From contig NC_040016.1 in the NCBI RefSeq assembly GCF_000972845.2, forward strand, positions 26,296,376-26,360,375: 64,000 nucleotides of DNA. The letters run 5' to 3'. Under the pieces are notes generated by a model that made no database searches, was not told the origin of the DNA, and saw only the letters and a list, made by a program, of their open reading frames with translations. The DNA comes from Larimichthys crocea. Taxonomy: Eukaryota; Chordata; Actinopteri; Sciaenidae. Made by a program: the position numbers and the translations under genes. Below, piece by piece: positions 22,771 through 34,495 of this stretch (the stretch's first letter is position 1; each line of letters opens with the position of its first letter).

Positions 22771-23179
22771 CTCCCTCTCTGAACATGGTCTAGGATTGAC
22801 CGGGTCAGCTCGTCTCCTCTCCCCGTGTGTCCACACATATGTCCGTCTAACACGCAGTGGACGGACGAACTGATTTCATTTGTTTAGTTTTGTTTAGTGT
22901 TTTTTCCTGCAGCTGCTTCGTCAGTCGAGTTAATTACAGACGTGATTATGATTCAGCGTCCTGAGGTCACAGATTAACTGTTTGTTAAAGTCTGATCATA
23001 ACGATGTCTCCGTCTCCGTCTCCGTCTCCGTCTTACTGTGACGAGTTTAAACGAGTCAACGAGTCGAGGGAGTCGAGCGTGTTCACGTGATCTGAGCAGT
23101 TGAAATATTTCTGTGCATGGCGTCAGTGTCACCTGTCAGTCTGGGAACGTCCACAGGAATGTCACCGTTTTAGAAAGTC

Positions 23180-23265
23180 ACCCTCCTCCTCCTCCCTCCC
23201 TCCTCCCTCCTCCTCCCTCCTCCTCCCTCCTCTTCACCTCCTCCTCCCTCCTCCACCTCCCCTCT
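23180..23265 (+). repeat. (CTC)n-rich simple sequence
   Basis: Runs of CCTCCTCCTCCCTCC continue to about 23265. Short (GTCTCC)n occurs at 23005-23030. Confidence 0.85.
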
Positions 23266-23650
23266 GTTTGTCAGGCCGCTCTGGGCCAGTGACGGAGGCC
23301 TCAGCTGTGACCTCGGGGACTGAAAGGTGACCGGAGGAGAAAGTTGCTCTGAAGGAGCGAATAACAAACGGCTGGACTGAATGTTCGGCCTCTCTGATTG
23401 GCTACCACGGGGGGATTTATTTCCTCTTAATTGGCCGCTGAGCGGCGTTTCATGTGTTCTCATTGGTTGCTGAGGGGATTTCCAGTGGAAGGAATTTCCT
23501 CCGTTTCCCAGACGATTACCCAGCGAGTGTTTGTGGAGGAAGCTTTGGGAGTCACGTCTTTGTGTTCACGTAAACAGAAGTCAGCAGCTTTACAGACGAG
23601 TTCAGTCTGAGAGAAACAAAGGCCTTGAAAGTTTTGGAAAGTAGATGTGT

Positions 23651-23802
23651 GTCATTGAAAGTGCTTGGATTCATATATGCATGTTTTTAACAAAATTAAC
23701 CTTCATCTCAAACTCTTTTGGGTCCTTGAATTTGAGTGAATTAGGCCTTGAAAGACCTTGAATTGTTTCTGAACAGACATGAATTCAAGCACTTTCAATG
23801 AC
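23651..23802. mobile_element. MITE-like hairpin element with 24-bp inverted ends
   Basis: The left end GTCATTGAAAGTGCTTGGAT (starting 23651) is complementary to the right end ATCCAAGCACTTTCAATGAC-like sequence finishing at 23802. The 24-bp arms differ at one position. The interior repeats CCTTGAA modules (TTGGGTCCTTGAATT, GGCCTTGAAAG). Related CCTTGAAAGT modules flank it at 23620-23960 and occur at 13975-14025. It is a small non-autonomous palindromic element with no coding capacity. Confidence 0.5.
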
Positions 23803-25703
23803 ACTTCAAAGGTCTTAGTTTTTTGCCCTTACATTTCTCTCAAGGATTTTAAAGACCTCCGAGTCTGTGTTCTGTTAGCTTTACTGTGTTTGAGCAGTAA
23901 TTAACCTTGATCTGTCCTTGAATCTGAGCAAACGGGATCTGGAAAGTCCTTGAAAAGTTGTTGATGTGTCTCTTCACACGATACAAACCGTGAGCGTTTG
24001 AACAGGTCGCACAGAAGAATCGATGATTCTGAAATGAAGTGTTGGTCGGCTCTGCGGCTGAGCGGTGATCGTTTCATTGAGAGCAGACGTTTATTTGCAG
24101 AGCTCGCTCACATTACGACTCCATGAAGGCAGGAACGCATCACTCTGCCGATTGTTAAAACATTTTGGAGGCTGTAAACGTTGGAGGGTAACGAGGCGCG
24201 ACGAGGAGAGCTGCACGCCGTCCACCCGGTGAGACGGGCGCTGTGCTAACTTTAGATCCACAGAGCAGGTTTCACATTGTGTCCAGTAACAAATGATCTC
24301 AAACCTCCTTTTAGCCAGCACGCCCTCTCTCACCCGGCTCCCCTCTGCCCTCTCCCCCATTTTTCCCGTCCACCCGATCCCCCGCAGAGGAAGAGAGGCG
24401 GTCAAAGCATGCGAGTGTCCGGTTAACTGTTTATTTTTAAAGATGTCCTCGCAACCTGATCGGCGAGATGAGGCGCAGGGGAGCCGGGCTCACGTCTGGA
24501 GGTTTATTTTTATCTGCGAGCGTAAAACACAAAGTTTAATGTTTCAGTCTGAGCTCAGCTCATACTGTATGTTATCATGCAAACGCTGCAGGAACGTGTA
24601 ATCAACGCTTTATTTATGTGAGCGGTCGCAGGAAACATGAACTTAACGTTGAACTAACATCGTCCTTTATTCAACAGTCGATTAGTCTGACGAGTTCAAA
24701 CTCAACTCGCTGAGTGACTTTCAAACCGAAGAAAGCAGAAAATATTCACATTTGAAATCCATCAGCAAATTCAACTTCTAATCGAGTCCAGAGGTATTGA
24801 TAATATCATAATATAATAAATGAGATGTGCCTTCATAAAGAAGCTCGGCTCCCTGAAGCTGCTAAAATCTGATTGAAGTGTTTTTTAATTTCCCTGCGTC
24901 GTCGCGGCCTGAACATGATCAACATGTGGGAGCGTCTTCCGGACAGTCACCCCACAAACATCTCTGTGAGCTGCTCTGATTGGTAGTTCTTTGGTGTTTT
25001 CAACCAATCAGGAGGCATCTGGTGGGACAGCTGGAGCTGGTGTTAAGTTTTATTCTGATGCATCGTCTTTGTGTCTTTGTGTCTCCCTGAAATGTCCTCT
25101 GCCTCCGTGTCAGAGCGATCAGTGCTGCTGGAGATGGGTGGAGTTAGGTGTAGGTGTTGAGGTAATCACAGCTTTCTCGTCTCTCTTTACCTCTGCCGCC
25201 GCTGACACTTCTTCTTCTTCTCCATCCAGCGGCGTCGACATCTCTGTGGGAGCTCTCATGGCGACACTCCCCCGCTGTCGTCAGCCTCTATTGTGCAGCG
25301 ATGAATAGGCAGGCTGTTTGTGACGAGGGGGAGAGGGAAGAATCAGAAAAGCCGTGAAGGTTTGGGCGGCGTGGTCCACCTTGAACCATCCAACGAGGAT
25401 GTGCGAGGTAGAGGAGACGGAGAGGAGCGAAGAGCGAAAAGAAAACAGATGATAGCGGTGAAAAAGAGGAAATGTGTTGCCCCCGGCGATCCTGTTAAAG
25501 GTAGCCGACATGAAAGGGATGGAGTTCATCCATGGCAGCTTCTTGGACTTTCCAAAAGGCTTCAGTAAAAAAAACAAACTGAACATTTCAAAGAGTTTCC
25601 TGAAGCGTGAGTAAAGAAGAGTCGAAGCTGTTTGACTGGAACAGCAGGAGAAGTGCACGGCGGCGCTCCTGATTAAAAACAAAGTTCTGTACAAAGGTGG
25701 TGC

Positions 25704-25815
25704 GAGGCGAGGGTGAGGGCGAGGGCCAGGGCCAGGGGAGGGCGAGGGGAGGGCGAGGGGAGGGCGAGGGGAGGGCGAGGGTGAGGCGAGGGTGGAGCGA
25801 CGGCGAGGGCGAGGT
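25704..25815 (+). repeat. G-rich GAGGGC/GAGGGG array
   Basis: Repeated GGGCGAGGGG and GGGCCAGGGCCAGG units run for about 110 bp on the plus strand with many closely spaced GGG runs. This meets the simple pattern for G-quadruplex formation many times over. In the dag1 sense transcript the G-rich strand would be in the RNA, about 1.2 kb upstream of exon 2. Confidence 0.88.
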
Positions 25816-26077
25816 GGCACCAACAATGACGCCTTTGAGCCGGTCAGCGACCTGGAGGCCTCGTGTTGTTGCTGCCCGCCGTGATTTCACTTTCTCCAGC
25901 GTCACAGTGGTCGGTCTCTCTCTTTCTTTATCGCTCTCCCTCCTTCTTGTTCTCCCTCGTTCAGTCCATCTCTCCCTCGGGGAAATCATTTGTGTCGTGA
26001 CACACACTCTGCTCAGGAGGGATCCTCAGCTGGATGAAAGAAGCCGTATGAATAACAAACCCTGAGTTCAGTCAGTG

Positions 26078-26078
<1 letters not shown>

Positions 26079-26115
<37 letters not shown>
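26079..26115 (-). repeat. (CA)n microsatellite
   Basis: About 18 uninterrupted CA units. A short (CACCCTCCTC)n array lies at 26228-26265. Confidence 0.9.
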
Positions 26116-26118
<3 letters not shown>

Positions 26119-26986
26119 AGTTTGACCCCTCTCACAATAGTGAAGGCATGCATTCATTAGCGGCTCCAAGAAAAGCTTTGACTGGTTCGGGCATTGTTGG
26201 CTAATCCAAGGTCCCACCGTATATCACCTCCACCCTCCTCCACCCTCCTCCACCCTCCTCCATCTCCGTCGCTCCCCTTCCATCACTCTCTCTTCTCTTT
26301 GACTCCGTCTGAAGTCGCTTAAAGAAACGACCAATGAGCAGTTTATTTTAGAGAAAGGAGAGCCGGCCTGTGAAGAAGAGAGTGAGAATCGTTGTAAGAA
26401 CTAATCAGATTACTTCACAGCACTGATGATATTACCCCCCCCCCGCACGCCACCACCCTCCGCTCATGATGGATTTCTATCGGCAATAAGATTTGCGTGG
26501 CACGAATCAGTTTAAGGAGCTGAACGTATCGAGGGGATTGACTTTTGATTGAGTGCGAGGCGCTGTGCGGGGAGGTGTTCAGGTCGCGATGAGTGTTGAG
26601 TCGGGGAAGCTGCATGTTTCTAACCGTGTCTTCTGTCTTTCTTGTCTGTCTCCTCACAGATCTCGAAGGTGCTCGGCACAATGGGACTCCTAAACCTCTG
26701 AGGGGGCGAGCACAAAGAGACAAGAGGGGGAAGAGGAAGAATAAAGCCGAGGGAGGGGGAAAGAGCGGACAAAAGAGGAGGAGGAGGAACAGAAGAAGGA
26801 GGGGAGATTGTTGCCCGGCGCCAGGCGAGCAGAAAAGCTTTTCGTCTGAAGAGTGGGCGGAGAGGGTGAGGGAGGGAGGGAGATTTGAAAAGAGGGATTT
26901 GCTCTATCTGTCGGGGGTGCATGCTCCCCCTTCAGTCCCCCCCTCCCACTTGGACATCCTCCTTTTTATTTTTCTTTCTGCATCAG

Positions 26987-27010
26987 CGACGAGCCGACAA
27001 AAGGTGAAGA
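26987..27010 (+). other. dag1: 5' UTR part of dag1 exon 2, with alternative acceptors
   Basis: A strong polypyrimidine tract (CCTTTTTATTTTTCTTTCTG) and CATCAG ending at 26986 form an excellent 3' splice site 24 bp before the start codon. A second good acceptor, TTGTCTGTCTCCTCACAG, ends at 26659. If that one is used, the 5' UTR is about 350 nt longer and contains a short upstream open frame (ATGGGACTCCTAAACCTCTGA begins about 26681; seven codons including the stop). The choice cannot be settled without RNA evidence. Confidence 0.5.
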
Positions 27011-27433
27011 ATGCGCAATAAACTGAGTTTGGGAAGCCTCGGGGCGAGCGGGGGACTCGACGTGAGACTACCCAGGACTAAAGCCTTGCTGCTGGGCTTG
27101 GTTCTCGCCGTGGCGGGCTGGTACCCTCCGCTGGTCCGTGCAGAGGTGGAGATCGACGTCCTGGGCGAGATGCTGTTAGAAGGTGAGAGGGTGGGCAGAA
27201 CGAGCGAGCTGGAGGCCTCCATGCACTCCTCGTTCCTTCGGGACTTCCAGGAGGTGACAGAAGGTATCCGGGCGATGGATGCTGTCGCCGTAGAGACCGG
27301 CGAGACGGCGGTGACTCAGCAGAACGCTGAGGCCGCACCCACCGCCTTCCCGGACTCCTCCGCAGTGGTGGGTCGGATCTTCCAGATGAAGGTGCCAAAC
27401 AAGATGGAAGATTACCTGGGAGACATTGTCAAG
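27011..27433 (+). CDS. dag1: dag1 exon 2: dystroglycan N-terminus (residues 1-141)
   Basis: This is the first coding exon of dystroglycan, the extracellular-matrix receptor that links laminin outside the cell to dystrophin and actin inside. Residues 1-44 form a long signal peptide: basic start MRNK, hydrophobic core ALLLGLVLAVAGW at 25-37, likely cleavage after VRA44. Alpha-dystroglycan begins about E45. LEASMHS (67-73) and PDSSAVVGR (114-122) match conserved positions of the mammalian protein and mark the start of the Ig-like N-terminal domain. Between them (about 74-113) lies an acidic, Ala/Thr-rich stretch roughly 28 residues longer than in human. The exon ends GACATTGTCAAG/GTGAGT, a consensus donor in phase 0. 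The first in-frame ATG is used, and no upstream in-frame ATG follows the nearest acceptor. Reading past the donor gives only a short non-homologous tail, so splicing is required. Confidence 0.96.
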
Positions 27434-29617
27434 GTGAGTCCCAGCACTTCATCTGAGTCTGCATGTTTTCAAGGTCAAACGTCCTCTCATGAATCCACAG
27501 CAACGGAAAACAAAAAGCTTTTTTAGTGGTGCCAGTGACGGTTACAGAGTCTGACTTCTACAGCTTGGTCCCTCTGAACCAAAGCACAACTCAGTTTGTA
27601 GGAATTCTCATAAAATGAGCAAAAGTTCACAGTGTGGAGGTTTTCAGGTCGTCGTTCTTCAGGAAGAGTTCAATCTGGACTTGGTTGTAGATCCATGAAG
27701 ACCTTTCACCTCTTCAGTTCTTAGTCAGGTCTCCTTCTTGGTGGTGGAGTTAGTTTTGACTCGTCCCGCCTGGTCTCCAACGTTCTCGTGTTCACCGGTT
27801 ACTATGAAAGCTCTGAATGTGCCTCACAACCCACCCAGAAGCAACCAGGTCTGAACCAAATGTTTGAATTATGCTGCATTTTCAACCAGTTTTCTCTCAT
27901 GTCGCCTCATATCTGAACTGGTCAGTCCTTCCTGCCGACTCTTGGACAAACCTTTCCCAAGAAGAAGCCTCAGTGAGCAGTGAGGGCTGAGGAGGTCCTG
28001 CATTGTTCTTTAGCAGCTAACATGAGAACAGATCTTTGAATTCACGGTCGGTCCATCAGGCTTTAAAGTGACGGGCGCTGTGGGCCTTTACTTACTTATC
28101 CCTCATCCTCCGGTCCTTTCTTTCCTTCATCCATTCCTCTCTCTCTCACTCCTTCAGGCTAAACCTTTAATATAGTTCACTTCCTGTCCTTCATCATCTT
28201 CCTCACATCATCTCTAACCAGCCGTCGCTCTTACCCCTCTATCCATCCTTCGTTTTCTCCTTCCTCCATCCTTGTGTTCACTTTTAAAGCTCCCATCTTC
28301 TCCACCTTTCTCTCGCTCTCATTACATCCCTGTCTTTCATATTCTCCTCCTCCTCCATCTCCTCTCTCTCCTCATCCTCTTTCCTCCCTTCCACTCCGCA
28401 AATCACATCAGATCGTATCAATCAACTTCCCCGGTGATGAGCAGCGTGAAAATATTCCGCTCGTAAAACCCGGCTGACACGCAAACGACACGGAAAGACA
28501 ATGTTTCTGCACGCGAGAGACGCAGAGAAGTGAAGTTTACAGTTCAGAGAAGGAGTGAACAGAAACGTCTGAACACTTCAGCCTCGTCCTCGTCCCGTGT
28601 GCAGCCTCGTCCTCATCCCGTGGAGCCGTTATTTGGTTTGTTTTAAATAAACTTGAGTTTTTCATTCATCTTCAGGTTTTTCCTGCCGCTTACAGGCGGC
28701 TGAACGAAGCTGTTTGCAGAGTCTCAGCTGATTGGGGTTGACTCCACAGGCGCTGTGTGAGTTGCGTATACGGGATGTTAAATGGCTGCGATGTGTATTT
28801 CATGCAGCCGTTGATAAAAATCCAGCAGGTCAGTTATCTGAGCTCGTGGAGACTGAAATCAAATCTGACTGTGGACGTTGGAACTTCATTTTGTGAGTCT
28901 CTTTTTTCTTTTGGCGCTCTCTCTGCTCAATGTCTCCTTTCTTTTTTCCTCCTGTCCTCTCCTCCCTGCCTCATTCTGCATCCTCACTCCTCGCCTCCTC
29001 CCCTTGTCACCCCTTCTTTCTTTATTTTTACTCCTGCTGCTCATCTTCCTCTCACCCTGTTTCCATCAGCATGTTCACCTCTTCCTCCGTCTCTCCTCCT
29101 CCCCCTCGTCCTCCCTTCTCCATTCGTCCCACAGGCTAAAGCTGTTCTTCTCAAATCCTGATTGTATCTGTCACACTGTGAGCTGGGGGCCTCCTATTAG
29201 AGCCGAGAGGAGTTGACAGCGTGGGCAAGCCAAAAAAAAAAAGGGGGAACAATGGAGAGAGGGAGGAGAGACGGAGAGACAGAAGAGGAAGTGGAGAGAT
29301 GTTGACCTGAAGCGTCAGGACTGAATGAAAGGGCGTAGATGAGATGGAGACGGTGAAGCTTCCTCTGTCAGCCCCACATCTACACTTTGTTTACTTCCCC
29401 TCCACCCGCTGCTCTTTCCTCACTTCCCCCCTCCACCCTCCCACCTCCAGGTGTTTGGAGGTTGGCGTTCAAGGTTGTGCAGCGAAAGGCCAAATCAATG
29501 TTTGTGCTCGGCGTTGTGCTCATACTAATGCTAACGGCCTTTTCTTATGAAAGTTTGAGAGGTCTGCAGGGCCGTGACAAGCCCGCCTGCCCATTCACCG
29601 CCCGGGCCCCACCAGTG

Positions 29618-29620
<3 letters not shown>

Positions 29621-29661
<41 letters not shown>
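29621..29661 (-). repeat. (CA)n microsatellite
   Basis: About 20 uninterrupted CA units. Confidence 0.92.
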
Positions 29662-29663
<2 letters not shown>

Positions 29664-30717
29664 TATTATCCATTCACACAGTGTTGGAGTCTCAGCCGGG
29701 TGGTCAGGACGTGAACCTCAGGGGAGGAGGAGTTTTAACGGAGGCGCGGGGTGAAACAGTCTGACAAACTGAGGACGTTTGAGGACGTTTCTTTAAAAAT
29801 GAAAATGTCTTTACTGTCATGAGACTGTGCTGGAGATATGTTGTCATTTGTAATTTGATGAGTCATGATCTGATGCGCGGCGCTGACAAACAGACGCGTT
29901 GTGTCATGTGTGTAACTTTACATCTTCCTAAAGTTTGTGCTGGACTCTGTGACACGTGGTCGCTTCACTGAAGCAGTTTTCCGGTTTGATTTCTCCACGG
30001 TCAGTGAAGCTCGTCATGGTTTAGCTGGAGCAGAAAGTGTTTTTGAGGCGCAGTGATAACTCACTGCAGAGGCCGTGGTTGAAAAGGTCGAACCTGTGCG
30101 GCTGCAGCATCTGTATGCAGGACCCTCTGTGGCTCTCTGTCGTCTGTATTAATGGAGGAGGCTGCAGGAACACGGCTTTCTGGCCAACAGATGAGCGCTC
30201 TCCATAGCCTCATTACCACAATTACCAGTGTAATTAGCTGATTGGCTGATGGGTTGGCTGGCAGGCTTCTTTCCCCCCACTCAACATTTCATTCCAGGAA
30301 ATAACTGACGCTAGCTGAAATCTTCTTTGTACTTTGAATTCTCTGAAAAACAGAATTCAAGCCTCGCAGCCTCTCTGTGCGTCTCCATGTAGAATCACCC
30401 CAAAGCTAACAGCGTGGTGGGGACTCGTCTTCCTTCTGAGGACGTCACGTCGTCCTAAATCCTAAAAATACACACCTGCTGTGTGCGGTGAAAGATCCGG
30501 CTCCCTCCAGATGTTTCCATCTTGTTATTGCACTAAAATGATGCTGAAATAACTGAATACATGTAAAATGCTAGTGGATCGATCACTGTGCAGTATGACT
30601 GATGCTGGAGGCATCAGGAAGTCAAACTTTCCTCTGAGCGCCGTGATCTCTACAATATGAAGCAGCATCACGGAGCTCTGGGTGGGAGGTCGGCGCCTCG
30701 GCGGCTCGGCAGCTCGC

Positions 30718-31065
30718 TGCTGCTGCTGCATGTCTGCTGCATGTCTGCTGCTGCTGCTGCATGTCTGCTGCATGTCTGCTGCATGTCTGCTGCATGTATG
30801 AGCATGTGCGATGGCTCCATGTTGCTGCATGTCTGCTGCTGCATGTCTGCTGCATGTCTGCTGCATGTCTGCTGCATGTCTGCTGCATGTCTGCTGCATG
30901 TCTGCTGCATGTCTGCTGCATGTCTGCTGCTGCATGTCTGCTGCATGTCTGCTGCATGTCTGCTGCATGTCTGCTGCTGATGTCTGCTGCATGTCTGCTG
31001 CATGTCTGCTTGCTGCATGTCTTGCTGACATGTCTGCTGCATGTCTGCTGCTGCATGTCTGCTGC
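30718..31065 (+). repeat. 11-bp minisatellite CTGCTGCATGT, about 28 copies
   Basis: The 11-bp unit CTGCTGCATGT repeats for about 350 bp with occasional extra CTG triplets and a few degenerate units (30795-30835, 31015-31030). The minus strand reads ACATGCAGCAG. All open frames across it (Met/Gln/Cys/Arg-rich on minus, Cys/Leu/His-rich on plus) are periodic artefacts. Confidence 0.92.
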
Positions 31066-31149
31066 TCAGGTCGATGAATAAAGTTGAACTTCCAGTGATT
31101 CTGCTAAATCTGCATCTTTACATTGACTTTGCATGTGTGTACTGTTAGC

Positions 31150-31220
31150 AGAGGCGGTGGTGTGTGGTGTGTGGTGTGTGTGTGTGTGTGTGTGTGTGTT
31201 GTGTGGTGTGTGTGTGTGTC
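31150..31220 (+). repeat. (GT)n / GTGTGGT array
   Basis: GTGTGTGGTGTGTGG units grade into a pure GT tract and back. Confidence 0.9.
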
Positions 31221-32649
31221 AGAACACATTGACTGGCTGTTTGAGTCGCTCCCTCCTGATGAATGGAGACAGTAGCTCGCTGTTGTAAAAAGGCCGTTGG
31301 TGGGAAAACTAACTTTCTCTTCTCCTCCCCTGCGAGCTTCTCTCTCGTCATCGTTTCATCCTCTCGCCTCCTCCTCCTCCTCTCCTCCTCCCCCTCCTCC
31401 TCCTCCTCCTGTTTTTTCTGTCTTCTTGGCATCGTGTTAGATTTCCAGTCTTTCCTGCCTGATTGAAGGAACCCCGTCTTCCACATCAGCAAGCTTTCTG
31501 TCTCTGCAGCCGCCGCAGATTAGCACGAGCAACAATTCTTTTTCCTCATCTCTGCATTTTTCCTCCGTCCTCTGAAGCCACAGCTTTCCTTCTCCTGTTT
31601 CTCTTCACCTCTGATGCTCGAGCCGTCCTCTTGCTGTCGCTCTTTGTCCTCCATTTAAAAAAGAAGCCGGGCTCACCCTGCACGCCCCTGGAGCTCCATC
31701 GCTGTTAGCTGGCAGCGGTCGCAGTGGAAAACTGGTATTAAGAGAGGGAGGAGGAGGTGGAGGGAGGAGGAGGTGGAGGGAGGAGGTGGAGGGAGGAGGT
31801 GGAGGCAACCCAAAGATAAAAACACACACTCACCAGAACATATGAGTCACCCTCGCTGTAAGCTCGCATGCAGCGATCGGTTTACTGGCGGTGGCCGTGT
31901 TGCTATGTAATTAAACGTACGTACATCATATGTTCCAAATTATATACTCCATAAATTTGTTCATAATTTGGTGTTTTGGTAGTTTTAGCTGAGGGCTTGT
32001 GTATCAGAGGACTGTTAGTCACAGTGATGCCTTCATGTCCGTGTAGGATTGCAGGGCGTAATTTCCATGTGACCTTTAGCACACATAATTACTGCCGAGC
32101 AGCCACTGTTCGACAAACCTCAGGGAGAGAAAGGAGCTAATGTGGAGCTGAGTTTCCAAAAGCAGAGGGAACGTCCGTACTGATGTTGTCATGGTGTGTC
32201 CTTCTGTAACCTAGCAACCACAGGTTTTTGGACCGGCCGGCCTCCTCCAGCACGCTTGGTTGTCACCCAGAGGGGAAGTGGAACTGCAGTGCAGCCGGGC
32301 TGCTGTTATTGGTTTTCCAGGCTTAGCGAGCCGAGCCATACTTGGTGTGTGAAGGTTACAGTAGCAGATTATATTTAGATGCTGGTGATCGGCCTCTTAA
32401 GGCAACTCGGCACGGAGCAATTTGTTGATCATCACGGGTGCAATTCATATCAGTGACGTGTTTAATAAGGTCTGTGCAGCTTCAGAACCTCTTTGTAACA
32501 ATCAGAACACATGAGTGGCATCGCTTTAAAACCAAACAATTCAAAACAAAGTTTAAATCCTGATGATGCTTCAGCCTCATTAACTGAATCTGCTGTTAGC
32601 AAGCAGCAGAACCGGGCTCAGCAACCGGTTCGAGCACTCTGAGAACAAC

Positions 32650-32850
32650 AGGGTTCAGAGGTTCTGTCGCCGTGTCCACTGTTAGACTGGACACTGCCGG
32701 TTCAGAGGTTCTGTTCACTGTGTTCACTGTTAGACTGGACACTGCCGGTTCAGAGGTTCTGTTCGGTGTGTTCACTGTTAGACTGGACACTGCTGGTTCT
32801 GTGGTGGTGTCGTGCTCGCTCGGTGCTGTTGGCTGCTGTAAACGTCAGTC
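32650..32850 (+). repeat. 47-bp minisatellite-bearing dispersed element, copy 2
   Basis: Three units of TTCAGAGGTTCTGTCGCCG plus CTGTTAGACTGGACACTGCC are followed by a CTCGGTGCTGTTGGCTGCTG flank. It matches the element at 4381-4525 in order and orientation, and the inverted copy at 61345-61550. Unit length is 47-48 bp. Confidence 0.8.
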
Positions 32851-33967
32851 ATTGTTTGCCCCTCCCTCCTTTGACTGTTTTAACAGGAAACAATCAAAGC
32901 TCTTCTTCCTGTTACACAGGAACCTGAATTCAGTGTGACGCTGAACATTCACATCATTCATCTGAGTTTGTTTTGAAGCTCTCGTCTTCAGGCGGCAGCA
33001 GCATCTCCACCACTTGAAAAAAAAACCCAGGGCCCGTGTACATCATGTCTCTCATTATCCCTGAGCAATGTGTTTAAGATTTAATGCTTTGTGTCTGCAC
33101 TGTAGCTCGTTAGCCGGATAAAGATAGCTAATGTTTTATTCACGCGGCATCAAAGAAGAAAAGGGGATAATTACTGAGCGAGGGACGAGAGGCCGAGGTG
33201 TTCACGAGGAGCAGGACTGGTGAGGATGCACTCAGCCCGGCAGGTCAGAGAGGCGGTCTACTTTTTAACCGCGCCTCAGAACAAATGATGATGAAGTGTC
33301 TTAATCATCGCGTGTTCTTCAGTGCAGACACAGACCAGTGCAGACATTACCGTGCATGTCTCTGCACTTTCTATGACTCGCTTCATATCTTTGTTTCTCT
33401 GTTTGTAGTTTATCTTTGATTTATATTACATGATTATTCACAGATCATTTCCCGCTGTGGCTCCAATAAAGTCGGTTTGATCTGATCTGGTTTGTTTCAG
33501 ATAATAAATGGAACTGTTAAAAAATAAATAACTGAACGGCTTCAGCATTTTACAGATCAAATATAAATCAAGTGAAATGATTGAATAATTCAAACATGAG
33601 AATAATGTAATGACGATGACTGCAACATTCAGTACTGTGTGTACAGTACACTAACATGTTGTAGTTTATTTCATTATATTATATTATATTATTATTATAT
33701 TATTATCCATTATATTTTACCGACGTCACTTTAGTTTTTATTTCTCTTCATCGTCCCGTTGAGTTCGTTAACACGTCGGTTACATCAGAGGAAACACTAA
33801 ATAACTCCGACACTGACTTATTTCATTTTAATGTCGTTTTTATCTCGAGTTCTTATTTCAAAAAATTATTTAGATTTTTTTTACTTTTTGTAAAAATCAC
33901 AGAAAATAAAATAAAACTCCAGAAATCTAAAATGAAATTTGTTCTTGTGTTGTGACGACAAACAGAC

Positions 33968-33968
<1 letters not shown>

Positions 33969-34014
<46 letters not shown>

Positions 34015-34090
34015 CTGATAGTGAGGCTGCAGCATTAGTCAGAGCTGAAGCCGAGAGTCTGCGGAAAACGAGGCACACGCGGAGACCCAG

Positions 34091-34143
<53 letters not shown>

Positions 34144-34299
34144 TGGGGGTTGTACAAATACACACATACTGTATGTATATAGTATGTGTGTATTTTGTGT
34201 GGATGCAGTATCTCTATGTCCTCCCAGCTTTATTTCACACACAGACACATCTGTCTCCGCGGGACTTTGTTTACCCTCTGCTTTATTTTTCTTACTCCC

Positions 34300-34352
<53 letters not shown>

Positions 34353-34455
34353 AGCGTAGCGCAGTAGCGTCGTGTTTGCTAAGCCAAGACTGCTGCAGAG
34401 GCAGCAAGCTGTGTGCTCGCCTCCTCGCTCGCCTTCCAGTTGTCCTTGTCATAAC

Positions 34456-34493
<38 letters not shown>
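33969..34493. repeat. Alternating (GT)n, (CA)n, (GT)n, (CA)n cluster
   Basis: Four dinucleotide tracts alternate in orientation within 525 bp: GT at 33969-34011, CA at 34094-34141, GT at 34301-34350 and CA at 34457-34493. Smaller tracts follow: GT at 34521-34540, CA at 34776-34804 and GT at 34940-34980. Neighbouring tracts are mutually complementary. Confidence 0.92.

Positions 34494-34495
<2 letters not shown>

Larger units (their letters stand above)
8066..26986 (+). other. dag1: dag1 intron 1 (inferred)
   Basis: The roughly 19 kb between the candidate first exon and the start-codon exon holds no convincing coding exon. It is dominated by tandem repeats, listed separately. Stretches with no obvious repeat are 8890-9480, 11650-12240, 12540-13230, 13870-14250, 14680-15480, 15880-16250, 16840-18520, 18610-19890, 20220-21080, 21140-22250, 22790-23600, 23810-25690 and 26120-26600. 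Among these, 17300-17600 and 18770-18960 look least decayed and could contain regulatory elements. A perfect MEF2-type site CTAAAAATAG lies at 19745-19754. The 3' boundary is either 26659 or 26986, depending on which acceptor is used. Confidence 0.5.

Noticed and set aside
30525..31081. Met/Gln/Cys/Arg-rich minus-strand frames and Cys/Leu/His-rich plus-strand frames
   Set aside because: They are artefacts of the 11-bp CTGCTGCATGT repeat (33 bp equals 11 codons).
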